From: Plut-88900 sp963668115
Lineage (GTDB): Bacteria; Chloroflexota; Dehalococcoidia; Plut-88900
Length of the DNA: 64,000 nt
Direction: 5' to 3'
Assembly (NCBI GenBank): GCA_963668115.1
Contig: OY764147.1
Span: forward strand, 2,418,001-2,482,000
Shown: positions 44,184 to 52,261 of the stretch, one piece after another
Layout: the number at the start of each line of letters is the position of its first letter
Position numbering within the stretch: position 1 is the stretch's first letter
Position numbers and translations under genes: made by a program
Notes under the pieces: generated by a model
Told to the model about the DNA's origin: nothing
Database searches by the model: none
Seen by the model: the letters and a program-made list of their open reading frames with translations, nothing else

Positions 44184-45392
44184 ATGAGTAAGTCAACTAA
44201 AGATATGGAAAATCTGAAACGAGCACTTCATGGCATAAAAGAAAGTTGTGCCTCAACAGACTTACCTGAACTAACTTCTCCTTTAATCTCAAGACTCTCA
44301 GATCCACCTACGTACATTGTGCAGATGTTGCTTTGCGGTGTTGCCGCATTCAAATCATCAAGAGAGGATAAGGCTTCATGGGCAGTCGAGCTAGAATTCC
44401 AAGATGTGCAGTTCAAAGTACGCGACTGGAAGCGGTCCACCTGGTCAATATGTTCGTACGTTGACAACCCTCAGAGCCGGAACGCCGCGGAAGCGCTTCG
44501 TCGTAAGTTAGTCTCGGCAGGCTCTCTAATGGATCAAATTCTGCGCCCTGAACTACAGAAGCTAGTCGACAACGGGCAGTTCTCTATCAAGAATTCGTTC
44601 CAATCTGTACGAAGGCCCTATGAGTACTTTCGCGATGTTTTGAGTACAGAGTTGCACAGGCTAAGTGAGTTCCGCAGCAAACCAATAGCTGCCACCCAAA
44701 GTCCCGAGCTGGAGGAATCTGTTGGTTGCGAAAGCGCGGCAAACTCGGGCATCACAATAGAGATAGACACGGCCTTTACCAATTACCTTAATGAGCACAT
44801 CCGATTAGAAGGAGTCGTATCACACAATGCCAGTGCGATGACTGCTTCTTTCTTTTCTTACACCGAACTACTGTTTGATGTTCTTTTTGCCCTTGATAAA
44901 AATCGAGACATGAAGTACTTGGAGTTCAGAAAGATGGGTTGGGCTGAAAGGTTCAAGAAGGTATTGCCTGTTGCAACAGAGCCTTCATTGTGCTCTATTT
45001 ACGAACAACTACTAGATATTAAGCGGACGACCCGAGATGTACTGCTTCATGGTTTTGGTGGCCAATCCGCGCTATTGGTCAAATTGAAGCCTGTAGGTCT
45101 CATCCCTGTCTCGTATGACGTGCTGGAGGGGAGTATCCTATTTTCTTTTTGGCATCCCATTGAAGAACCCTATGCCCGGATAATATTAGAAAATTGCCAA
45201 GCCTTCGATGAGTGGGTGCTTCAGAATGACCGGACTTGGTATGCATATACATACGCTGAATCGGCTTTTGAAATACCATTCGACTCTAAGCAAGTCAACA
45301 GAATTAACGGCTGGATGTTGTCACGCCAAGATTTCTTGAAAGCCCTGGAAGAAGAATCAGACATCCTTGACTACATTTTGGATCAATATTAG
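44184..45392 (+). CDS. Unknown protein with HEPN-like C-terminal motif
   Basis: A 402-residue soluble protein, no family recognised. The C-terminal half is helical and contains LLDIKRTTRDVLLHGFGG; the R-x4-H-G pattern is like the RNase-type motif of HEPN domains such as ApeA or MAE_28990. HEPN proteins often act in abortive defence or RNA cleavage, so a defence role is possible but unproven. AT-rich, 31 bp after the lipoprotein gene on the same strand, so probably one operon. ATG 44184. Confidence 0.6.
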   Translation: MSKSTKDMENLKRALHGIKESCASTDLPELTSPLISRLSDPPTYIVQMLLCGVAAFKSSREDKASWAVELEFQDVQFKVRDWKRSTWSICSYVDNPQSRNAAEALRRKLVSAGSLMDQILRPELQKLVDNGQFSIKNSFQSVRRPYEYFRDVLSTELHRLSEFRSKPIAATQSPELEESVGCESAANSGITIEIDTAFTNYLNEHIRLEGVVSHNASAMTASFFSYTELLFDVLFALDKNRDMKYLEFRKMGWAERFKKVLPVATEPSLCSIYEQLLDIKRTTRDVLLHGFGGQSALLVKLKPVGLIPVSYDVLEGSILFSFWHPIEEPYARIILENCQAFDEWVLQNDRTWYAYTYAESAFEIPFDSKQVNRINGWMLSRQDFLKALEEESDILDYILDQY

Positions 45393-45478
45393 GCAACGCA
45401 GTGTAACCAATGCCATCAAATAGATTGGTTATATTCGTACGGATGGTATGCCCTGTCCCGCGCAGATTTAGCTAGGGC

Positions 45479-45838
45479 CTAAAATGGCCTCCCTCGTAAC
45501 CGACGCGGCAGTAACTTCTGCCCGACCGGATCGACCACCAGCCCAAACTCCTCCAGCGCCAGAGCCCCTAAGAGCGGCTCCGTGTCGTCGCCAAACACCA
45601 CCTGGCACACCTCCTCGCGGCCATCATAAGCCACCAATGCCCTTCCGATGGGGTACTCCTTCAATGACCCGTCGGCCATCTCCATAGTCTCGCTCTTGTA
45701 TGGCTTGACACCCACCCTCTTCAATATCGAGCTCGGAATTAGCGAATAATGGGCGCCCGTATCAACCGTGGCCTTCACCCGCTGAAATTCCTCACCCTCG
45801 ATATTGGACACCCCTATCGTCACCGAAAACATTCCCAT
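45479..45838 (-). CDS. Retroviral-type aspartyl protease-like protein (clan AA)
   Basis: A 119-residue single-domain protein. The active-site motif is VKATVDTGAHYSLIPSSIL (DTGA, cf. DTG/DSG), then a flap-like hydrophobic strand and VVFGDDTEPLLGALALEEFGLVVD (the ILG-like second motif GALALE). It would work as a dimer of one Asp per subunit. Targets unknown. ATG 45838. Its upstream bases form a compact divergent region with the PaREP1 gene starting at 45917. Confidence 0.75.
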   Translation of the reverse strand: MGMFSVTIGVSNIEGEEFQRVKATVDTGAHYSLIPSSILKRVGVKPYKSETMEMADGSLKEYPIGRALVAYDGREEVCQVVFGDDTEPLLGALALEEFGLVVDPVGQKLLPRRLRGRPF

Positions 45839-45916
45839 ATCTTTCTCCCTGGCCGCTATTATACCCCGACCCCCCCACCTCCTCCCCGTGCTACAATCTC
45901 CTCAAAGGAAAAACCC

Positions 45917-46303
45917 ATGACCACCACCTCAGCAGACCCCGCCCCCGTCTTCGCCGACGCCCGGCAGATGCAAGATGCCGCCCTCCAACGCATGGCCGCA
46001 GGTGACATCCGCGACGCCGCCGACAAGGCTTGGTGCGCCGCCAAGCGCGCTATCGACGCCCTCATCCTCGCCCGCACCGGCAACCTCCCACCCAAGTCCC
46101 CCGACACTACCCGCAACCTCCTCAGACTTGCCGAGGACAACCCTGAATTACGCGGCCTGCTCGGAGGCTACACCACGAGGCGCGACATCCTCCACGGCGA
46201 CTGCTTTTACACCGGCCTCTGCGAACCCGTAGACGCCATTCAGCGCCTCATCCACGAAACCGCCGACTTCATCCGGGACGCCCAGGCCCTCGCCCGCACG
46301 TAA
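45917..46303 (+). CDS. PaREP1/HEPN-type small protein
   Basis: A 128-residue helical protein: DAADKAWCAAKRAIDALILARTG in the first half and TTRRDILHGDCFYTG in the second. The combined layout and R-x4-H motif (RRDILHG) match the PaREP1/HEPN group. Such proteins are found in toxin or nucleotidyltransferase partner roles, but no MNT-type partner is adjacent. ATG 45917 with AAAGGA 7 bp upstream. Back to high GC. Confidence 0.7.
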   Translation: MTTTSADPAPVFADARQMQDAALQRMAAGDIRDAADKAWCAAKRAIDALILARTGNLPPKSPDTTRNLLRLAEDNPELRGLLGGYTTRRDILHGDCFYTGLCEPVDAIQRLIHETADFIRDAQALART

Positions 46304-46340
46304 CTCCCCCTCCCCCCATCATCCCCACCCCCGACCACTC

Positions 46341-46392
46341 CGTTATTCCTCGGAGGCAGGTCGAAGATGCGCCTATGGCGTGAATCCATCCC
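46341..46392 (+). repeat. Palindromic repeat with 22-bp nested module
   Basis: GTTATTCCTCGGAGGCAGG, 22-bp module 46361-46382, AATCCATCCC 46383-46392. Confidence 0.8.
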
Positions 46393-46404
46393 GCCTTTAC
46401 TACC

Positions 46405-46438
46405 GTCATTCCGGCCCCCGAGAGCCGGAATCCATCCC
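46405..46438 (+). repeat. Palindromic repeat without nested module
   Basis: GTCATTCCGGCCCCC..., AGAGCCGG and then AATCCATCCC directly. Only 12 bases after the module-bearing copy above. Confidence 0.8.
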
Positions 46439-46546
46439 GCGGGGCGCGGCAGGGTGCCCCCTCCCCTCCCAACAAATCAAAACAATCCCTCAATCCCATG
46501 AATCACAGTTCAGACATCCCCCCTTCCCTCACAGAAACAGTCGTGC

Positions 46547-46552
46547 TATAAT
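46547..46552 (+). promoter_or_regulatory. Isolated TATAAT box
   Basis: Perfect TATAAT at 46547-46552, upstream of the phased CAATC array and 268 bp before the dehydrogenase start. Could give a long leader or a small RNA. Confidence 0.3.
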
Positions 46553-46664
46553 CAACCCAAACATCGACCCGCCGCCCGCATCCCCCCAAACCCGCCATGT
46601 ACACCCAAAATCCCAACCGCCACCCCCACCAAAACACCCCGAAAACTTTCTCTCCCCCATTTAG

Positions 46665-46785
46665 GCGTCATTCAATCAAACTAGCTATGAATTCAATCAA
46701 CGTTCAATCATCCTTCAATCAAGTACAATCAATGTTCAATCAACCTCAATCACCCTTCAATCGAGTACAATCACCCTTCAATCAA
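46665..46785. repeat. CAATC iterons phased at 10/11 bp (copy 1)
   Basis: Ten TTCAATCA-type sites. Core CAATC starts at 46673, 46694, 46705, 46716, 46726, 46737, 46747, 46758, 46768 and 46779: gaps 21, 11, 11, 10, 11, 10, 11, 10, 11, i.e. about 10.6 bp per turn with one position skipped. Ends 30 bp before the dehydrogenase ATG. The first 58 bases recur at 52772. Confidence 0.85.
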
Positions 46786-46814
46786 CCCCCATCTCGCCCC
46801 CCAGGAGGTCCGAC

Positions 46815-47801
46815 ATGTCCCCTGCCCAGAAAATGAAGAAACTCGTAGTAGTCGACGACGGCGTCCACACCATCAACGAAGACGGCCTCGAACCCTACGC
46901 CCGCTCCCTCGCCGACGAATTCGTAATCTACCGTGACGCCCCCGCCGACAACGAGGAGCTAATCCAGCGCTGCCACGGCGCCGACGCCGTGATCAACATC
47001 CTCTCCACCTCCGAGTTCACCCGAGACCTCATGACCCGCTGCCCCGACCTCCGCATCGTTTCCATCTGGGCCGCCGGCGTCAACAACGTCGACTTGGACG
47101 CCGCCAAAGAGCTCGGCGTCACCATCTGCAACACCCCCGGCTACGGCAACATCGGCGTCGGGGAGCACACCCTGGCCCTCATGCTCGCCGCCGCCCGCAA
47201 CATGCACAACGTCGACAGGCGCATCCGCCAGGGCGAGTGGGTCAAGGAGCCCCTCGTCCAGCTTCACGGCAAGACCCTCGGCGTGCTGGGGGCGGGGCCC
47301 ATCGCCCAGCGGGTCATGGAGTTGGGTCGACTAATCGGCATGGACGTCATCGCCTGGACCCTGAACCCGACCCCCGAGCGCGCCGCCAAATACAACGTCG
47401 AGTTCGTCGATGTCGACACCCTCTGCCAAAAGGCCGACGTAGTAGCCGCCATCATCGCCCTCTCCGACAGGACCCGTCACGTCATCGGGCGCAAACAGCT
47501 TGAACTGATGAAATCCAGCGCGATCATCGTCAACACGGGCCGGGGCGCTTTAATCGACGAAGACGCCCTCTACGAATTCCTCCGGGACGGCAAGATCCAC
47601 GCCGCCGGCCTCGATGTCTTCGGCGCCGAGCCCCTCCCCGCCCACCACCCCTTCACCACCCTCGACAACGTCGTCCTCTCATCCCACGTCGCCGCCCACA
47701 CCCCCGAGACCACCCAGGCCGGCGTCAAAATGTCCCTCGACAACATCGCCACCTTCAGCGAAGGCAGCCCCCAGAACGTCTTCTCCCCCGGCTTCCGCTA
47801 G
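46815..47801 (+). CDS. D-isomer-specific 2-hydroxyacid dehydrogenase
   Basis: A 328-residue NAD-dependent dehydrogenase. The NAD-binding site is GKTLGVLGAGPIAQRVMELG, preceded by NTPGYGNIGVGEHTLALML; catalytic Arg in VNTGRGALIDEDAL, Glu in LDVFGAEPLP, and His in VVLSSHVAAHTPETT. Related to phosphoglycerate and glyoxylate dehydrogenases; no ACT domain, so a short-form 2-ketoacid reductase. ATG 46815 has AGGAGGT 6 bp upstream. The phased CAATC array just upstream suggests a regulator. Confidence 0.9.
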   Translation: MSPAQKMKKLVVVDDGVHTINEDGLEPYARSLADEFVIYRDAPADNEELIQRCHGADAVINILSTSEFTRDLMTRCPDLRIVSIWAAGVNNVDLDAAKELGVTICNTPGYGNIGVGEHTLALMLAAARNMHNVDRRIRQGEWVKEPLVQLHGKTLGVLGAGPIAQRVMELGRLIGMDVIAWTLNPTPERAAKYNVEFVDVDTLCQKADVVAAIIALSDRTRHVIGRKQLELMKSSAIIVNTGRGALIDEDALYEFLRDGKIHAAGLDVFGAEPLPAHHPFTTLDNVVLSSHVAAHTPETTQAGVKMSLDNIATFSEGSPQNVFSPGFR

Positions 47802-47819
47802 AGATAAAAAGAGAGCGAG

Positions 47820-48203
47820 ATGAGCAAAGAGCAGCTGCGAGAGAAAATCCAGGGCAAAAGCCCCGAGGAGATCGCCGACATCGTGGGCCTGCCGTTGCAA
47901 CGAGCGCTGATTGACTTCGATCCCTTCTCGGAGCGGCTGCAGACCATCGGGGCAGACCCGGCGGACCTGGGCGGCAGGGAGACCATTGCGGTTAAGACCA
48001 TCATCGCCATGGCGTCCGTTCTGACGATAGTGGCGCACCCCGGAGCTGAACAGGATGTGGCCAATGCGTTTGCCCAGCGCCCCGAGATGAGCGGTTGGGC
48101 TGCCAGCTACGGCGAGGATTACCTCGAACAGGGTGTGATGGAGTTTGCGTTCCGGCCGCTGACTGGCCAGGAGATACGGAACGTCTACCAGAATAGGGGC
48201 TGA
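47820..48203 (+). CDS. Conserved-looking protein of unknown function
   Basis: A 127-residue soluble protein. No family recognised. An alpha-helical N-terminus (KEQLREKIQGKSPEEIADIV) is followed by a mixed region with RETIAVKTIIAMASVLTIVAH. Begins 18 bp after the 2-hydroxyacid dehydrogenase stop on the same strand, so it is likely cotranscribed and may act with it. ATG 47820. Confidence 0.6.
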   Translation: MSKEQLREKIQGKSPEEIADIVGLPLQRALIDFDPFSERLQTIGADPADLGGRETIAVKTIIAMASVLTIVAHPGAEQDVANAFAQRPEMSGWAASYGEDYLEQGVMEFAFRPLTGQEIRNVYQNRG

Positions 48204-48313
48204 GCGTTCTCATCCAGCCAACCTCCCCCCACCCCCGCCAGGAATCTACGCTGGTGTTTGCCCCCTCCTCCCCCCCGTGATAACCTGTTAGCCCCTGACC
48301 AAAGAGCATCGCC

Positions 48314-48523
48314 ATGACAACTATTGAAGAACGCGTTAGTTACGTCGAAGGGAAACTGGATTCCCTTGCCACCAAAGAAGACTTGGCAAACATCAAGTCT
48401 GACCTGATGGCTGAAATCAGCAAAATTGAGCCGCGTATCATCAAATGGATGATCGGCATGGTGCTTAGCTCCGTGACAATTGCCACTACCCTTGCCATTT
48501 TCATCCAGCGCCTGGTCGACTAG
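48314..48523 (+). CDS. Small coiled-coil plus single-TM protein
   Basis: A 69-residue protein with TIEERVSYVEGKLDSLATKE and further heptads, then one TM helix MVLSSVTIATTLAIFIQRLV. Same layout as the 42401 protein, but the sequences are not close. Often seen in phage- or defence-linked regions; role unknown. Confidence 0.55.
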   Translation: MTTIEERVSYVEGKLDSLATKEDLANIKSDLMAEISKIEPRIIKWMIGMVLSSVTIATTLAIFIQRLVD

Positions 48524-48690
48524 CCAATCAAATTCTCGCTATCAAAGCCGTCAGGTCTGGACTTGAAGTCGAGATAGCGAATGTCAAATTCAACCTTTTT
48601 GAAGTGGATGTTCGCGGGCCTGACTGTCCACGGCGTCGTCTTAGTTACGCTAATCAAGCTGCTCCAATAGCATTCACCCCCCACCCGACC

Positions 48691-49416
48691 ATGCAAATCA
48701 TAACAACCCCATCCTTCGACTGGCTCGCCCACCACGCCCGAGCCTGCTCCTCCCGACTCCTCATCGGCAGCCCCTTCGTCAACGACGCCCTACTCCAGCT
48801 CACCCACCTCGTCCCCAAACACGCCTCCCGCACCCTCGTCACCCGCACCGACCTCCGAGACTTCGCCATCGGCGCCTCCAGCCTCGACACCCTCTGCTCC
48901 CTCAGCAAAGACGGCGTCAGCATCCGCAGCCTCAGCCGCCTTCACGCCAAAATCTACGTCTTCGACCACTCCGCCGCCCTCGTCACCTCCGCCAACGCCA
49001 CCCACGCCGGCATGCGTCGAAACTTTGAATGTGGCCTCGGCATCACCGACACCCAAACCGTCACAACCCTCGCAAAGTCCCTGCTGAACGGCTTTGGGAC
49101 TAAGGAAGAAGTGGACGAAGTCGGCCTTAAAGAGCTTCAGGGCATGTATCGCCACCTGGAATCAATCAAGGTAACCGTCGCCCCTCACCCAAAGCCCGAT
49201 GACGACTCCCTTCCCCCATCCAAGCCCACATTCTCCATATCCGACAAGCAGGCCCTCCTGAAAGGGTTTACCGGCTGGCGAAAGCTCACCCTGGAAGGCG
49301 TCTTGGAAATGCCCGAAGACGGGTTCCAGATGGACCAGTTGATAAAGGTTTGTGGGCCAGGAGGAGCGGAATGTGATTATAGTTGTACAATAGCTTTAGG
49401 AGGTGGTACAGGATGA
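48691..49416 (+). CDS. PLD-like (HKD) nuclease-fold protein
   Basis: A 241-residue protein. Residues about 1-125 are a phospholipase D-type fold with a single HKD motif: LHAKIYVFDHSAALVTSANATHAGM. One motif implies dimeric action, as in Nuc and the BfiI-type restriction nucleases. The C-terminal 100 residues resemble a regulatory or DNA-binding region. ATG 48691 is preferred to 48604 because the fold starts there (IITTPSFDWL). The stop overlaps the next start (ATGA). A role in nucleic acid cleavage near a restriction system is plausible. Confidence 0.7.
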   Translation: MQIITTPSFDWLAHHARACSSRLLIGSPFVNDALLQLTHLVPKHASRTLVTRTDLRDFAIGASSLDTLCSLSKDGVSIRSLSRLHAKIYVFDHSAALVTSANATHAGMRRNFECGLGITDTQTVTTLAKSLLNGFGTKEEVDEVGLKELQGMYRHLESIKVTVAPHPKPDDDSLPPSKPTFSISDKQALLKGFTGWRKLTLEGVLEMPEDGFQMDQLIKVCGPGGAECDYSCTIALGGGTG

Positions 49417-49610
49417 ACTCGTTAACGACAGATGTAGAGGGAAACTTGGACTTGCGGTTATTGATACCGGGGCACGATGATGTAGACAGAGTGTTTCCTG
49501 GCAATATCCAACCAGGTCTTTATCGAGGCAACGAGGTAGTGAACTTATTGCGTGACCACAGGCATAACCCTGAAGCAATACAGTTTATCGCGGACATGCT
49601 AGAGGAGTGA
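49413..49610 (+). CDS. Small unknown protein coupled to the PLD gene
   Basis: A 65-residue acidic protein (NSLTTDVEGNLDLRLLIPGH, ending FIADMLEE). GGAGGT ribosome site 10 bp upstream and an ATGA overlap with the PLD stop argue it is real. AT-richer than the PLD gene's start. No family recognised; might be an antitoxin-like partner. Confidence 0.55.
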   Translation: MNSLTTDVEGNLDLRLLIPGHDDVDRVFPGNIQPGLYRGNEVVNLLRDHRHNPEAIQFIADMLEE

Positions 49611-49627
49611 GAGGCAGGAGCGGCTTC

Positions 49628-49852
49628 TTAGCAGAGCCGTACAGGGACACCGATGTCTGACTTTTTCGAGCGACAGATATTGCACCAAGATTGGGGGATA
49701 ATCGAACCTCCGATTATCCGTTCGCCAAAAGTATCTAACGGGTAATAGGCATGACGACCATAGTGATCTGAACAATTAGGGCAACTTTTGTACCGTTCAT
49801 TTTCGAGATAAACTGCTTTTCTCAGTGTCACCCCGCATGAAGGACACAGCAT
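49628..49852 (-). CDS. Small zinc-ribbon protein
   Basis: A 74-residue protein with three Cys pairs: MLCPSCGVTLRK, YKSCPNCSDH and WCNICRSKK. Three CxxC units could bind one or two zinc ions. Downstream of the Dam-type methylase/nuclease pair on the same strand (22 bp), so possibly part of that operon as a specificity or regulatory factor. Confidence 0.6.
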   Translation of the reverse strand: MLCPSCGVTLRKAVYLENERYKSCPNCSDHYGRHAYYPLDTFGERIIGGSIIPQSWCNICRSKKSDIGVPVRLC

Positions 49853-49873
49853 TGCGGATCCTCTTTCAAGTCA

Positions 49874-50335
49874 CTATAGATCACCACGAGAAACAAAACG
49901 CTGAAAGTCTCCTTGACTGAGTACATGCCTCAAGTAGTTCTTTCCAGCCTGTGCCTTTAGCCATTGTTCAGCTCCCTTGGAATATCCTCCGCCATCTAGG
50001 ACGATGATAGTAGGGTAGCCCCCCTGTTGGATTGATAGCACCTCGAACGGATACTTTTCTTCGACGCTCCCCGAGGATGCCTGCCACTTGCATTGAATGA
50101 CTAGAAGCTGGGGCCATTTCCGCGGATGATAGACAAGAAAATCCACGCGGCGCATCTTGCCATAAATGTCTCGTACTACCTCACATTGTCTAGCATAGAT
50201 GGGTTGTCCCATATCTCGCATTGCAAAAAACAAGGAAGCCGGTTGTACGGCTTCGTATCCGGCATCGTCCAATAGTCCTGCCACAAACTGCTCTAATCGG
50301 CTTCCCGTCTTATTTGCACTTAACCGACTAGCCAT
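49874..50335 (-). CDS. PD-(D/E)XK restriction endonuclease-like protein
   Basis: A 153-residue nuclease-fold protein. The core MRRVDFLVYHPRKWPQLLVIQCKWQ gives D-x(n)-QxK in place of ExK, and an N-terminal helix has SRLEQFVAGLLDDAGYEAV. ATG 50335 shares one base with the methylase stop (TAATG). A small cognate restriction enzyme for the Dam-type methylase is the obvious reading; a GATC-like site is likely but not shown. Confidence 0.75.
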   Translation of the reverse strand: MASRLSANKTGSRLEQFVAGLLDDAGYEAVQPASLFFAMRDMGQPIYARQCEVVRDIYGKMRRVDFLVYHPRKWPQLLVIQCKWQASSGSVEEKYPFEVLSIQQGGYPTIIVLDGGGYSKGAEQWLKAQAGKNYLRHVLSQGDFQRFVSRGDL

Positions 50336-51183
50336 TAGTACGTTGTGATGATTAACTCAGGTGTATGTCCGCGACCGTTACCGTTCATGTTGATGTTCCG
50401 TGGTGCGGATACTTGTCGCAATATGAATGGATCACAAGAGTAAAGTTCTCGTATGAATCCCGTATCTGAATTAGAGACCATGACAGCGGCACCTAATTTA
50501 TGCCATCTCAAAACAAAATCCCGCAGACGCAGCTGCTCGTCTTCCCCAAATCCGCTAGCGTCATAACCTGAAAAGGTACCATCATATGGGGGGTCGCAAT
50601 ATATAAAGTCCTGTTCTCCCGGTTCTACTTTGGCGAAGTCTTGAAATCGAATTGTAGCCTTTTTCAAGGCTGTGCTAGCCGCTTTAAGGTTTGCCGCATC
50701 ACAAATGACGGGATTGGTATAGCTACCTCTAGGAACATTGAAATACCCGGACTTATTAACCCTATAGAGTCCGTTGTAGCATGTTTTGTTCAAATAAATG
50801 AAGCGGCCTGCGACTTCTATGGGGTCCTTTAATCCAATCTGTTTTCTGATGCGATAATAGTAATCCTTGTCTCCGTGTTGAGACTCGTGTTGTTTGAGTA
50901 ATTCAATAATTTGTTCAGGTTCTTTTTTGATCATCTGGTATGTCAAGGCAAGCTCTGCATTCACATCCGACAGAACCGTTGTTTTTATACGGTTATCCAA
51001 CGCGAAGAATAATGCCCCACCTCCGAGGAAAGGCTCCCAGTATGTAACTATTGTTTGTGGCAGCAATCTTGTTATAGTCGGTATAAGAGTCCTTTTGCCA
51101 CCAGCCCACTTAATAAAAGGCCTTGCACGGGCATGATCAAGGTAGGCTTTCTGCGCGCAGCTTTGGATAGTCTCAGTAGTCAT
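50335..51183 (-). CDS. dam: Dam-type (D12 class) DNA adenine methyltransferase
   Basis: A 282-residue N6-adenine methylase. Motif X/I FIKWAGGKRTLIPTI and PFLGGGALFFALDN, then catalytic motif IV DPPYDGTFSGYDASGF; the TRD-like region NKTCYNGLYRVNKSGYFNVP is typical of Dam/DpnM. ATG 51183 is used; the upstream in-frame stretch lacks family signal. AT-rich, unlike the core genes, so recently acquired with its nuclease. One-base overlap with the nuclease start. Confidence 0.85.
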   Translation of the reverse strand: MTTETIQSCAQKAYLDHARARPFIKWAGGKRTLIPTITRLLPQTIVTYWEPFLGGGALFFALDNRIKTTVLSDVNAELALTYQMIKKEPEQIIELLKQHESQHGDKDYYYRIRKQIGLKDPIEVAGRFIYLNKTCYNGLYRVNKSGYFNVPRGSYTNPVICDAANLKAASTALKKATIRFQDFAKVEPGEQDFIYCDPPYDGTFSGYDASGFGEDEQLRLRDFVLRWHKLGAAVMVSNSDTGFIRELYSCDPFILRQVSAPRNINMNGNGRGHTPELIITTY

Positions 51184-51330
51184 AGAGCCTATCCTACCAC
51201 AAAAAAGATCGCCCGATCTACATAACAACCCCCTCTATTCCTGACATCCCCTCAAACAACCCCCCGAAAATGATCGCACCCCACCCCCATCATCCCCACC
51301 CCCGAGGCGAGCCTGTCCGCCCATGGCGGA

Positions 51331-51401
51331 TCATTCCCGAGTAGTCGGGTCGAAGATGTCGAAGATGCGCCTGGGCGTGCGCCAAGGCGTGAATCCATCC
51401 C
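51331..51401 (+). repeat. Palindromic repeat with expanded nested module
   Basis: TCATTCCCGAGTAGTCGGG, TCGAAGATG twice, GCGCCTGGGCGTGCGCCAAG, GCGTG, then AATCCATCCC. The module has been partly duplicated inside. Confidence 0.75.
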
Positions 51402-51710
51402 GCGGCGGGGGGGTGTCGGGTCCCCGTAGAGGCGACCGGCGGGTCTCCCTCCCCGGGGTGGGGGTTCCGTTCGCCCTGAGCGGAGTCGAAGGGTCTCAAG
51501 AACGGAACGGGGCGGTGTCCCCGGCGGTGGAACCGCTCACTCACCCCCATCATCCCTACCCCCTAATGCCATGTCATTCCGAACGGCAGTGAGGAATCCG
51601 GGGAGGGGCGGTGCAGGTCTCGCAACTCACCCCTCCCATTCCGATGCCCCGCGAGTAATCTAGCGCGCCAGCCCACCGCTCACCCCCATCATCCCCACCC
51701 ACCTGATGCC

Positions 51711-51762
51711 GTCATTCCTGCGGAGGCAGGTCGAAGATGCGCCTATGGCGTGAATCCATCCC
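51711..51762 (+). repeat. Palindromic repeat with 22-bp nested module
   Basis: GTCATTCCTGCGGAGGCAGG, 22-bp module 51731-51752, AATCCATCCC. Same form as the 46341 copy. Confidence 0.8.
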
Positions 51763-51833
51763 TCCGAAACACCCCCCTACAACCCCGCAACTCACCCCCT
51801 CACCTTGGCCTAGCCCCACACACCCATGCACTG

Positions 51834-51880
51834 TCATTCCGATGCCCCGCGAGGCCGCAGATGCGCCTATGGCGTGAATC
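51834..51880 (+). repeat. Variant repeat with nested module in a different palindrome
   Basis: CATTCCGATGCCCCGCGAGG then a 22-bp module (about 51855-51876, core AGATGCGCCTATGGCGTG) then AATCTGGGG. An uninterrupted relative (ATTCCGATGCCCCGCGAG, TAATC) lies at about 51638-51660. Confidence 0.7.
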
Positions 51881-52261
51881 TGGGGAGGTGTGGGGCGGCA
51901 TCCCCTCCCCCCCGGAAACCTCACATCAAAAATTGCCCCGTCTGAACGCTTGACTCAAACAAATATGCACGCTATCATTCCCCCAGACCGGATTTCGTAC
52001 GTCCGGTCCAACACTGGAAAAGGTGAACTAAAGGAGTCCCATGAGCCGCACGGCCTGCATACTGGCCCGTCGCACCCGGTCGGAATGGGACCGACCGGCC
52101 ACCGACACGCGCCTCCTCCCCATCCCCTTTCCCCCTACCGTGTCCCTCAGCCCTTCACCCTTCCCTCGTGGGAAGACACCCAAGCCCAGCGCCCCCTCTC
52201 GACTACCCCCGTCCGGCGTCATCCCGGAGAAGCAAGTACCCTTGTGCCTCCCCCGGACCGT

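Larger units (their letters stand above)
46304..46814. other. Gene-free 511-bp repeat region with phased CAATC array
   Basis: Holds two palindromic repeats (one with and one without the nested module), a TATAAT at 46547-46552 and the CAATC array at 46671-46785, then the D-2-hydroxyacid dehydrogenase ribosome site. A 79-codon frame (46597-46836) could be expressed from TATAAT but overlaps the dehydrogenase start and looks like translated repeat. Confidence 0.7.

Noticed and set aside
46665..46785. CRISPR array
   Set aside because: Units are about 10-11 bp with no spacers of 30 bp and no cas genes in the window.
46597..46836. A 79-codon frame after TATAAT with FNQ heptads
   Set aside because: Could be a peptide but overlaps the dehydrogenase start, lacks a ribosome site, and its regularity is explained by the CAATC array; kept as a caveat to that finding.
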